From the NCBI RefSeq assembly GCF_013402915.1, contig NC_050719.1, positions 248,001-312,000 of the forward strand: a stretch of DNA of 64,000 nt. Reading direction: 5' to 3'. Of this stretch, positions 19,137 through 28,114 are shown piece by piece (the first letter of the stretch is position 1; each line of letters opens with the position of its first letter). The notes under the pieces were generated by a model, which saw nothing but the letters and a program-made list of their open reading frames with translations, made no database searches and was not told the origin of the DNA. The DNA comes from Zygotorulaspora mrakii (taxonomy: Eukaryota > Ascomycota > Saccharomycetes > Saccharomycetales > Saccharomycetaceae). The position numbers and the translations under genes are program-made.

Positions 19137-21269
19137 CTATTTACAGGTGGTGGTGTCCGTTGTTGGTGCCTGTCGTTGGTGTTTCTGTTGGTTAGCTTTT
19201 TCCTTGTCAACAACTGAAATGAATGCTTTAGCCATAGATTCTAAATCGGACAATAAGCTGACATGACCGCAACTTGACGCAATTTTCGCATCTACTTGGA
19301 ATCCACGTTGTTCTGGCAGTAACCATTTGTGGTGAACGACACCATCACCAGGACCGTAGTAGAAATCGTCATAATGGCCCTCTTTAATGTCTTTCCAACT
19401 ACTAATCTTGACTCCGCGCACGGTAGGAACAGTGTTGCCAAATACTATTGCTAAGGGTGGATATTCTTTGTGCGCAATACGATCTAAACTAGTTTGGTAT
19501 TCTTTTGCTCTTTTAAGTGTTTTTCGAAGGTATTTGAATGAGTCCTCGAAAGATGTTTGAAAAGCCATTTCCTCTTCTTCTTCTTGGCAGTCTTTGGACT
19601 CTGTGAGACCAATCGCATCTGTCGCTGTCGTTGTAATTTTCGTAATTATAGATGCAGGGGTGAGTGATTTTAGTGTACTTGAAGTTCCACCGGTCCCACT
19701 CGATGAATCATTGCCCGGTGAAGAAATAGATTTGAGCATTGGAATGGGATTGAAGATTCCCCATAGATCTTTAACATCTGTTGGTATGCCAGGTTCTGGT
19801 TGTTTTTTCTTACTTTCTGTCCGGGCCAATTCTTCTTCTTTCTTGGAGTGACAGGCGCGTTGGTTGTCTTCTTGTGTTTCTGCTTGAACTTTACGTTCCT
19901 CGTCAACTACTGGTGAAAGACCCAATTCTACCCAAACATCTGGATTAAAAAAATCAATTTCACATTTTTCTAGGGTTTTCTTATTCACGAAGCAAGTACC
20001 GTCAGTTGGTAAAAAATAAAAGCTGCTTCTCATAAAGAAATTTGCCTCTTTACTAAGAATTGTTTTGTTCATGAAAACTTCATCCCCGAATTTTAATGGT
20101 CCCAGGATATTAGAGCATTCGCTGGGCGATCCTACATAGATCAATGCTCTTATTAAGTGAGTATGTTCTTGTAGAACTTTGTGGGCAACAAGTCCACCCA
20201 TGGAATGTGCGATTATAGTTGTTCCTTTTTTCTCTTCTTGGTTGTCATATATACTTTGTAATTTTTGAGCTAGGTGTTTAGCGGATATATGTAATGATAA
20301 CCTCCAATCGTAACCGAAATCATGAGTTGTAATATTTGGGTTGCTTCTGAGTTTTTTCATCAGTCTTCTCGATATATCTACTGGCCCAATATGGCTTAGC
20401 ATTTTATCTGGAATTATTTTTTTTTGTGTTTCAACTTCATCCCGGTCGTCTGGACCTATTAGAAGATTGACTTTTCTCAAATTAAGCCCTGCTTTCATTG
20501 GTATCCATAACCGTCTGCCTGTTTGGGCGTCTCTTAGTATGCTGCCTCTGTAGCCTCCCATTAAAAGAAGGTCACCTTCCATTTCATCCCAAATAGATTC
20601 TAACCTTGTATACTCATAACCGTCATGAGTACATTCACCTGGTGAAGCTATTATATTCTTTAGAGTTTGCTTCAGAGTTTCCATTTCGAATGTTTTTTTG
20701 AAAGCTCTTGTTCTCACATTATCTATACCCTTTTCATCATTGAATAGAGCCATTTCTTCTAAAGAAGTGATTGAGTCCGAACGCTTTAGTTTTTCCTTTA
20801 TTCGTTCCCTGTTTAAGTTTGGATATTCATTACTCTTTGGATCAGGATCATTGGGTAATATAGAAGACACCAAATTTGTTATTGGATGACTTGAAAGAAG
20901 TGATTTACCACCAAAAGGTAAAGAGAAAGTGAAGATCTTGTGTGATGTGTCTCTAGAAGGTTCACTTTGTGATTCTAATTTCTTTTGGTTTTTGGAGGAA
21001 TAAGAGGAGTTCGATGCATTTTCCTCGGAATCTAAGGTAGACAAGGGTGATTCTTCATTATCATCTTCAAAGATGGAAATGTTTTTCTTTAAGCTGCTTT
21101 GCCCATCGTTCGTATGTACAACCTTCGTACCTCCAATAAGTGTATCTGTATTCGTATCATTGGGTGTTGATGTCTTTTTTAAGTTATTTTTGTCTTGGCA
21201 ATTCTTTTCAATGGATGGCGATTTGAGTACAGTTCTGTCAGAGGACACTTCATTACTTAAGGTATACAT
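19137..21269 (-). CDS. YJR098C-type predicted lipase/acyltransferase-like alpha/beta hydrolase
   Basis: This is the counterpart of S. cerevisiae YJR098C, a protein without an established reaction. The frame is 710 residues from the first ATG (S. cerevisiae 656). The first 200 residues are Ser/Asn/Lys-rich and disordered. The rest resembles the LCAT-like alpha/beta hydrolase fold. It shows MKAGLNLRKVNLLIGPDD, TTHDFGYDWRLS, and the nucleophile elbow AHSMGGLVAHKVL with the likely catalytic serine at residue 356. A late histidine, in CGHVSLLSD or VVHHKW, may complete a triad. Acidic Glu/Asp tracts interrupt the C-terminal half. Substrate is unknown; a lipid is inferred from the fold. Confidence 0.85.
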   Translation of the reverse strand: MYTLSNEVSSDRTVLKSPSIEKNCQDKNNLKKTSTPNDTNTDTLIGGTKVVHTNDGQSSLKKNISIFEDDNEESPLSTLDSEENASNSSYSSKNQKKLESQSEPSRDTSHKIFTFSLPFGGKSLLSSHPITNLVSSILPNDPDPKSNEYPNLNRERIKEKLKRSDSITSLEEMALFNDEKGIDNVRTRAFKKTFEMETLKQTLKNIIASPGECTHDGYEYTRLESIWDEMEGDLLLMGGYRGSILRDAQTGRRLWIPMKAGLNLRKVNLLIGPDDRDEVETQKKIIPDKMLSHIGPVDISRRLMKKLRSNPNITTHDFGYDWRLSLHISAKHLAQKLQSIYDNQEEKKGTTIIAHSMGGLVAHKVLQEHTHLIRALIYVGSPSECSNILGPLKFGDEVFMNKTILSKEANFFMRSSFYFLPTDGTCFVNKKTLEKCEIDFFNPDVWVELGLSPVVDEERKVQAETQEDNQRACHSKKEEELARTESKKKQPEPGIPTDVKDLWGIFNPIPMLKSISSPGNDSSSGTGGTSSTLKSLTPASIITKITTTATDAIGLTESKDCQEEEEEMAFQTSFEDSFKYLRKTLKRAKEYQTSLDRIAHKEYPPLAIVFGNTVPTVRGVKISSWKDIKEGHYDDFYYGPGDGVVHHKWLLPEQRGFQVDAKIASSCGHVSLLSDLESMAKAFISVVDKEKANQQKHQRQAPTTDTTTCK

Positions 21270-22523
21270 GTAAAAGAGCAATCACACGCTATGAAGTATT
21301 GGTAATGTTTAATAACAAATTTAGATGCTTAATGATTTAACTAAACTTTTTTTTTGTAGACAATACGTGAGAAAATAATTATTCTTTGATGAAAATTGAT
21401 ATCTCGCTTTATTTGCTCTAGTATAGGACGGCATGCTTTTTAGGTGAAGAATGATGCCTTAGTCATGAAATTTGCATGCGATTTGAGGAAGAAGATTTAA
21501 TATATGTGTAGTAATATCTTCAAGGAAAATTGAAGTCAAGTGATTCACAAATTCTTTTATTAGAGGCTACCTCTTCATATGAAAAGTTGCGGTTTCTTCT
21601 AGTAGCATTATTAAAAAAGACTTGTTTTGCGTGGGCCTCACGGTGATATGTAGCAGGTTAAAGTTTCATTGCGGTAAAAGTAAGTTAGAAATTGAATGGT
21701 GTGCTAGAACGTTAGTTTTTAAAATTACACGCATATAGAAAATGAAAGGGTGTCACAAATTTGTCTGTGCCTTATTACCTTGTTGAACCCCAATAATTTT
21801 CATATACCTAGAGAATTATAGCTCCCGTAAAACAGTAAACAACTGCTGTTGCCTTTTGTATTTTACAAGTACTGGAATTTCGGATTGGGTACGATTTTAG
21901 CGATAAATTAATGAATAATTATTGACTAAAGATGGTGAAATGTAGTTGAAACTAAGATTTCAACAAGAAATATCAAGGGATCAATCCGAGGAAAAGGGAC
22001 AGTTTTTATCATGACATGCAAAAGAAATCAAATTGATTGACCGTGTTCCTTGAATGTTTTCATATATCGAGAAATGTGATCTAAAATTTTTATTGTGAGA
22101 CGTTTCAAATCGAGATGTCAGAATAAGGAAAAATATTTGTTATACAATAAGAAAGATGAAGCTGTGCTATAGTTATATAGAAATCTGGAGAATAGGGTAA
22201 TGGCAACATTGATAGAGAACTATTGAGGTAATAATATTCTTTTCATTATTCTGATTATGGTTCAATTGTTGAAGAATGTGAATAGTAAATACTGAAATCT
22301 CTATTGATATTGGATCTCGATGTATTTAGTTTTATCTTTTTATAGGATGTGAGAACAAGAGTTTGTATCCCTGTATGAACAAGTGTCAAAATGTAATCTT
22401 GATTGCATATCCACTATAGTATAAAAAAATTTCAAGCAAAAATATTTTAAGAATACTTAGCAGAAAACACGTCTTGTAAGTAAGTAAAGAACTAGCTTAT
22501 ATTGTACTAGCAATATGAATATA
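21270..22523. other. Gene-free AT-rich region
   Basis: This stretch of about 1.25 kb upstream of the YJR098C-type gene contains no frame of coding quality on either strand and no tRNA or recognisable snoRNA. It ends at a solo LTR. It may contain older, decayed transposon footprints, as Pol III-linked intergenic regions often do in yeast, but I cannot show that. Confidence 0.5.
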
Positions 22524-23017
22524 TTTAGAAAGAATGTTTTCTTCGGCGTTGTCGATAGTAACTTGGTTTGACATTGATGATGATACTATGATATTCAATT
22601 ATAGAGATATATAATTCCTTTGTTTTTCTATATCATGAATTGAGATAAGACTAATTGGACTTGGATTAATATCTGGAAAATACGTCAGTATTTATACCCA
22701 GCATTTCGCACCTATTGAACCATAAGAGAGGACGACGAGTGAAGAATTTTCATCGTCATCACACCATTTCTAGTCCCATAGAATTCACAGTACAACTGTT
22801 ATTTCATGTTCCATGCCATAGACTCCTTCGTAGTCAGACTCCTGAGTTGTAAACGTCTCGTGATAGATTATCATCCGATATCTTTCCATTATCGATTGAC
22901 ATTCTGTTAGGGCTTCATCTGACTTCGTTTATTTTGTTTTACAGACCAATTGTCTCTTTCTGATTCTTATAAGTCATCTCTTTAATATATCTTACAATCT
23001 CGATTTATATTTCAACA
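22524..23017 (+). mobile_element. Solo LTR of a Ty-type retrotransposon, copy A
   Basis: A segment of about 494 bp recurs in inverted orientation at 45951-46444 with about 25-30 differences by eye. The conserved unit ends in CAACA; the 5' end reads TTTAGAAAG here and TGTAGAAAG in copy B, so a TG...CA LTR with one decayed end base fits. A TATTTATACC box lies inside. If the element starts at 22524, the same 7-mer GAATATA flanks both ends, resembling a target duplication (Ty elements usually give 5 bp, so the exact end may be off by two). No internal gag/pol or primer-binding site follows. It lies 140 bp upstream of a tRNA-Lys gene. Confidence 0.85.
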
Positions 23018-23157
23018 GAATATAATAAAGATTAATGGTTCAAGAAGATTATGTCACGTTAAATATTAGTTAACGAATGGATGAGATGTTTTTGTCATAT
23101 GACCAAAAAAACATAACAAATTAGAAAGAGGTTGATTTACAAATCAACGAAAACTCA

Positions 23158-23246
23158 TCCTTGTTAGCTCAGTTGGTAGAGCGTTCGGCTTTTAAGCAAA
23201 AGCGAGGACAACCGAAATGTCAGGGGTTCGAGCCCCCTATGAGGAG
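23158..23246 (+). tRNA. tRNA-Lys(UUU), intron-containing
   Basis: The sequence folds as a complete tRNA: acceptor TCCTTGT pairs with ATGAGGA, with D arm, anticodon stem TTCGG/CCGAA, and T arm with GGTTCGAGCC. The anticodon TTT is at 23191-23193. A 16-nt intron (23195-23210) interrupts the loop one base 3' of the anticodon, the standard eukaryotic position. The mature length is 73 nt. A T-run after the gene serves as Pol III terminator. Confidence 0.97.
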
Positions 23247-23489
23247 TTTTCGTCTTATTTTTTAAATTTCAAGAATTATATCGTCGGTTACGATGAAAAT
23301 AAAATTTTTTAGTTTGTCTGTTGGAATGGTTTTGGAAAGTCATATTATGAAGATGATGTTAGTCTTGAAGAAGTTGAAGTTAGGTTGTCGCGGTTGTGGT
23401 TGAATTCTTCTTTTTCTGTTGTTTTCCTTTAAATTTATTTTATTTAATTTGAATGAATTGCTTGAAAATTTGCGATACGGCGCAATTGT

Positions 23490-25760
23490 ATGAAACTTTT
23501 GAAGAGGTACATTAGTAGCGTGATGTCTAGTAATAAAATAGTTCAGCCAAAGTGGTATTCACCAGAAAGAAATGATAACAAGCCGGTGTTAAAACTTTAT
23601 AATAGTTTAACACGCCAGAAGGATGTCTTTTTACCAAAATCTGGTACAAAAGCGGTTTCATGGTATTCTTGCGGTCCTACAGTATATGATGCTTCACACA
23701 TGGGTCATGCAAGAAATTATGTGTCGATCGACATAAATAGAAGGATTATGAGTGATTATTTTGGTTACAATGTAAAATTTGTGCAAAACGTTACTGATAT
23801 CGATGATAAAATTATCATTGGGGCAAGGCAGAATTATCTTTTTGAAACCTATGTGGACAAAACGAGGAAAGAAGATTCTTTGTCTGATGTTGAGACTGCT
23901 TTGGAGGAGTATTTGATGAAAAATTTGAGAAGCACCAATGGTGAGGTGAGAACTTGCGAGCAATTCAACAATTGGATTAAAAGCGTAGATTTCGAGGATG
24001 AAAAATTGAATAGTCCAAAATTTCCTATGTATGTAACCGCGATTAAAAAGACCATTGATGGTTTGAAAGATGTTGAAGGGGAGAAATATTACCAGAACGT
24101 TAGAGATGTGCTGATGCCTTATTTAGATAAGAAGAAAGGAAGTTCTATTAATGACCCAGAGATCTTCCGTAAATTACCGGCTTATTGGGAGGGAAGGTTT
24201 GATGATGATATGAGAAGACTGAATGTTTTACCTCCAAGTCTTACTACAAGAGTTTCGGAATATGTTCCTGAGATTGTAGAGTTTGTTGCCAAGATTATTG
24301 CGAATGGTTATGCATATGCCACCGAAGACGGTTCTGTTTATTTTGACACTCTTAAATTCGATAAATCGGATAGACATTATTATGCTAAGAATCAGCCATG
24401 GAATAAAGGGCACCTGGATTTGATTAGTGAGGGAGAAGGCAGTTTGAGTGTTAGTTTAGGAGGAAAGAGATCTGCTAGCGATTTTGCCCTTTGGAAAGCT
24501 TCGAAACCTGGTGAACCTAGATGGGAATCACCGTGGGGGTTGGGAAGACCCGGTTGGCACATTGAATGTTCAGTTATGGCAAGTGATATTTTAGGTGAAA
24601 GCATGGATATTCATTCTGGTGGAATAGATTTGGCTTTTCCTCATCACGATAATGAATTGGCGCAATCTGAAGCTTGTTTTGACTGTAAACAATGGGTTAA
24701 TTATTTTTTGCATACAGGACATCTCCACATAGAAGGTCAAAAAATGTCAAAATCACTTAAAAATTTTATTACTATTGAGGAAGCATTAAATAAATCCAGT
24801 CCTAGGCAATTAAGACTTGCATTCGCATCAGCTCAATGGAATAATCAGTTAGACTTCAAGGAAAGTTTGTTGAGTGAGGTTAAGAACTTAGAGAGCTCTT
24901 TTACTAATTTCTTCAATAACGTAAGAGCCTTAAAGAGAGATGCGCAACAGCAGTACCATGCTTCAAAAAAGATAGGAGAGTTAGAGAGGCAACTGATTAT
25001 GAATTTAGAAGAATGTGAAGAGAAAGTCGAAATAGCGTTTTGTGATAATCTATCAACTCCTCAAGCGATAAAAGCTTTAAGTGAATTGGTAAGTGTCACA
25101 AACAGTTATATATTCAAAGCTGGTGTTGACATAAGGATAGAGGTACTTGTTGATGTTACTAAATTTGTTAGTAAAATTTTGGGCGTTATCGGAATTCCAA
25201 TGAGATCTGATGGTTTAGGATGGGAGAACGAGGATTCGTCTGATGTCGCAAATAAAGAGGATGTAATTGCCCCATTTGTTAAATGTCTCTCTGGGTTTAG
25301 GGATGAAGTGCGGAAGTTGGCAATAAGTAAGGCTGATTTTAAGAAGTATCTTGAATTAACTGATAACGTAAGAGATAACGAGTTGTTAAAGTTGAATGTT
25401 AGTTTGGATGATAGAAACGGGCAGTCGGCGTTGGTGAAGTTTATAACGGATGAAGAAAAAACAAAGCTGATCGAGGTCCAGAAAGAGGAAGTTGCTAATA
25501 GGAAAAAGAAAGAAAGTGAATACTTGGCCAGAAAATTGGAACAGGAGGCAAAGGAGAAGGAAAGGATTGAAAAGGTAAGTATTTCTCCGTTGTTAATGTT
25601 TAAGGATTCTTCTTTATATTCAGAGTGGGATATCGAGGGTATTCCGACAAAGGACGTTGATGGTAACCAAATTACCAAAAGTATGACAAAGCGTCTGAAG
25701 AAACTGTGGATTCAGCAGGAGAAGCTCTATAGTAGTTTAAACAAAAATAACTCTAAGTAA
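23490..25760 (+). CDS. CRS1: Cysteinyl-tRNA synthetase (YNL247W/CRS1)
   Basis: This class I synthetase charges tRNA-Cys. The 756 residues (S. cerevisiae 767) show the CysRS order: the zinc-binding entry SWYSCGPTVYDASHMGHARN including the HMGH form of the HIGH motif, the catalytic stretch GRPGWHIECSVMA, the metal-ligand segment DLAFPHHDNELAQSEA, and KMSKSLKNF. The C-terminal extension is Lys/Glu-rich and ends with a basic MTKRLKKLW. Two ATGs, codons 1 and 12, bracket the basic stretch KLLKRYISSV. The longer form would carry a mitochondrial presequence and the shorter would be cytosolic, so one gene probably serves both compartments. Confidence 0.97.
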   Translation: MKLLKRYISSVMSSNKIVQPKWYSPERNDNKPVLKLYNSLTRQKDVFLPKSGTKAVSWYSCGPTVYDASHMGHARNYVSIDINRRIMSDYFGYNVKFVQNVTDIDDKIIIGARQNYLFETYVDKTRKEDSLSDVETALEEYLMKNLRSTNGEVRTCEQFNNWIKSVDFEDEKLNSPKFPMYVTAIKKTIDGLKDVEGEKYYQNVRDVLMPYLDKKKGSSINDPEIFRKLPAYWEGRFDDDMRRLNVLPPSLTTRVSEYVPEIVEFVAKIIANGYAYATEDGSVYFDTLKFDKSDRHYYAKNQPWNKGHLDLISEGEGSLSVSLGGKRSASDFALWKASKPGEPRWESPWGLGRPGWHIECSVMASDILGESMDIHSGGIDLAFPHHDNELAQSEACFDCKQWVNYFLHTGHLHIEGQKMSKSLKNFITIEEALNKSSPRQLRLAFASAQWNNQLDFKESLLSEVKNLESSFTNFFNNVRALKRDAQQQYHASKKIGELERQLIMNLEECEEKVEIAFCDNLSTPQAIKALSELVSVTNSYIFKAGVDIRIEVLVDVTKFVSKILGVIGIPMRSDGLGWENEDSSDVANKEDVIAPFVKCLSGFRDEVRKLAISKADFKKYLELTDNVRDNELLKLNVSLDDRNGQSALVKFITDEEKTKLIEVQKEEVANRKKKESEYLARKLEQEAKEKERIEKVSISPLLMFKDSSLYSEWDIEGIPTKDVDGNQITKSMTKRLKKLWIQQEKLYSSLNKNNSK

Positions 25761-25788
25761 CCGAAGTATAAATTGTAAGTTTAAGATA

Positions 25789-26199
25789 CTATCTTTTAGT
25801 AATACGTTTTTTTTTGGCGACTTTAAATTTGCTCATTGGGTCGTCCTTTTCATATTTTTGTGGGTTAGAACGTCGGGTACTGTTGTGGTCAGGGTTGGGA
25901 TGCGGTACTGGATCGTTAGTGTTAGGAATGAGGGTTTCTGATTCGTTTATTTGCCGGTTCTTCTTTAGTTGCGTGGTTTCTTCATTTTTGAATTTTCCGT
26001 CTATGCTATGGTACATCCATTCTAGACCTGACTTAGATTTAGTTGTGGCCAGGTCTTGCAATTTGCGCTCTCTGATTTGTTCTTGGATTTTCTTCTCTTC
26101 TAAAAGTAGTTCATCTTCTTTATGTTTCACTTTTGCACGGTTTTTGGAAAGCTTTGGGTTCCATGATTTGAGTAGGTTGAGGTCATTACCACCTGCCAT
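25789..26199 (-). CDS. CWC25: Spliceosome step-1 factor Cwc25
   Basis: Cwc25 joins the activated spliceosome and promotes the first transesterification after Prp2. The 136-residue protein (S. cerevisiae 179) starts with the conserved N-terminal block MAGGNDLNLLKSWNPKLSKN and the following KVKHKEDELLLEEKK (CIR-type domain), then GLEWMY. The remainder is a polar, basic tail ending in AKKKRITKR and is shorter than usual. Its place between CRS1 and SUI1 matches S. cerevisiae, except that VPS75, which lies between CRS1 and CWC25 there, is absent. Confidence 0.93.
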   Translation of the reverse strand: MAGGNDLNLLKSWNPKLSKNRAKVKHKEDELLLEEKKIQEQIRERKLQDLATTKSKSGLEWMYHSIDGKFKNEETTQLKKNRQINESETLIPNTNDPVPHPNPDHNSTRRSNPQKYEKDDPMSKFKVAKKKRITKR

Positions 26200-26345
26200 C
26201 TCTAGGTAACTTAAGTTTGAATACTCTTAAATTTATATACAAATAATACTGTAACGATGACTATGTAAATAAGTATAGATTTGTAAAAATATTGTGGTTA
26301 ATCTGTTTTTTTAGCTGTTGCGGTAAAAAAATATTCGTATTGAAA

Positions 26346-26672
26346 TTAAAAACCGTGAATTTTGATGTTTTTCTTTTGCATACCAAGTTGTGTTGTTAAA
26401 AATTCACTAACTTTAGCTCTTTGATCACCTTGTAATTGGATGATTTCACCCATCTCAGAGTCCTTAACGATATTACCGTTACATGCAAAATCTTTCTTTA
26501 AAACTTTCAAAATTCTTTTTTGATCATATTCTCCAGGAACACCTTGAACAGTTGTTAAAGTTTTTCTACCATTTCTTTGTTGGATACGAATATGGATGTA
26601 GTTAGCTGTAGTACCTTCATCATCACCAGTGTCAGCAAATGGGTCGAATGACTTCAAGTTCTCAATAGACAT
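26346..26672 (-). CDS. SUI1: Translation initiation factor eIF1 (Sui1)
   Basis: eIF1 binds the 40S subunit near the P site and enforces AUG selection in the scanning complex. The 108 residues equal the family length. Conserved features are the N-terminal MSIENLKSFDPFADTGDD, YIHIRIQQRNGRKTLTTVQG, KDFACNG, and the C-terminal IQLQGDQRAKVSEFL followed by IKIHGF. The start is a clear ATG. Confidence 0.98.
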   Translation of the reverse strand: MSIENLKSFDPFADTGDDEGTTANYIHIRIQQRNGRKTLTTVQGVPGEYDQKRILKVLKKDFACNGNIVKDSEMGEIIQLQGDQRAKVSEFLTTQLGMQKKNIKIHGF

Positions 26673-26935
26673 TAGTTGAACACGGACTCGTAATTTGTTG
26701 CTCTGTATTGCAAAAACATGTCTAATTACAACCTTGATAGAAAATTTTTGTGATTTTTTATTTTTCTTTTATTGGAAGAAAGGTGATGAAAGGAAAGTAA
26801 AAAGTGATTTAATTTTTATGGAAAAGTAATTGAAAAGAGTGGAAGAAAAAAAGGTTTCATGATAAAGTTGAAATATGTACAGAGATAGGGGTATAGTAAT
26901 AACGTTCAAATAATAGTGGTAGTATAAATTTAAAG

Positions 26936-28114
26936 ATGGTAAATTACGAACTAGTCAAATCGATCAGGAAAGCTTGTTCAGCAGAAGAGACAGCACCAAA
27001 GAGGAAGCATGTTAGGGCATGCATCGTGTATACGTGGGATCATGGTGCCTCTTATGAGTTCTTCGAAGCGTTGAAAAGTATGCCTATCCTTAACAACGAG
27101 ACACAGGTGTACAAGGCTCTGATTCTAGTTCACAAGGTGATACAGGAGGGACACCCTACTGCGTTGAAGGAGGGGTTAAAGAATAGAGACTGGATTGGAA
27201 CGGTAGGGAGGAGTCAAAGAGTGGAAAGTGTGGGTACATATGGATACTTAATTGAGCAGTACTCGAAATTCTTGATATGTAAGCTGGACTTCCATGCGTA
27301 TCACAAGGGATTCACGAGTGGAATATTCGAGTACAAGGAGTACGTTGCGCTGATGAATGTGTCAGACCCTGATGCCGGATATGAAGTGATTTTGGACTTG
27401 ATGGGACTTCAGGACAATGCCACGAACTACAGCGTGCATGTGTTGGCTTCCATCGGGTCAGAGAATCGTGAGTCCGAGTGCAAGATATCGGCGCTGGTGC
27501 CCATGATAGCCGAGACGTATGCGATCCAGAAGTTCACGACGGCTATGCTTAGGGGCATGGTCGAGCAGCTGGGCGACACAGGCGGACTGGAACAGCTGAT
27601 CGACAAGCACAACATCCAGTACGCGAGGGTGTTCGAATTCTTCGCTGACTGCTCATCAATCAAGTACTTGATATCCCTAATAAATTTACCAAAACTTCCC
27701 TCACAACCACCCATATTCGTAACAGGTACAGTAGTGGATAGAAAGCCGTTACAGTCAGCAAAACCAAGGGAAATACCATCGCCAGATATCCACTTGACGA
27801 TTCATCTTGCTCTACAGACCATCAAACACTTCCAAGACCCCGTCTCTGCCGTCTCCATAACTCAACTAGCAAACGAGGTAGCTACACAACCACGCATCCC
27901 AAGCATCATCCAGTTGACCCACCAAATCACAACACTACTTCAACGCAATCCATCCCCACTCCTCGCCCAAGCTTCTCAACTCTACTTCCAAGCACTACTT
28001 TCCCCAAACCAACAAGACATCATCAATGCAAATACAAATCTACAAAATCTTTTAATTAACTCTCCCGCTCATATCTTTGATCCACCCACTCCACAAACCC
28101 ACACTTCGGCTTGA
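26936..28114 (+). pseudogene. SLA2: SLA2, C-terminally truncated (ANTH domain only) beside MAT
   Basis: Full Sla2/End4 is about 970 residues (ANTH, coiled coil, talin-like actin-binding domain) and couples endocytic membranes to actin. Here the frame is 392 residues. Residues 1 to about 265 are a well conserved ANTH domain (KHVRACIVYTWDH, KVIQEGHP, DFHAYHKGF, FADCSSIKYL). After NLPKLPSQPP similarity fades into a C-rich stretch. The coiled coil and I/LWEQ actin-binding module are missing. A weak resemblance near QLYFQALLS...INANTNLQ to Sla2's central helical region hints at an internal deletion. The last 19 codons are antisense to the alpha1 tail. It may be a non-functional remnant, a shortened active gene, or a copy made by cassette conversion. 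Confidence 0.85.
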
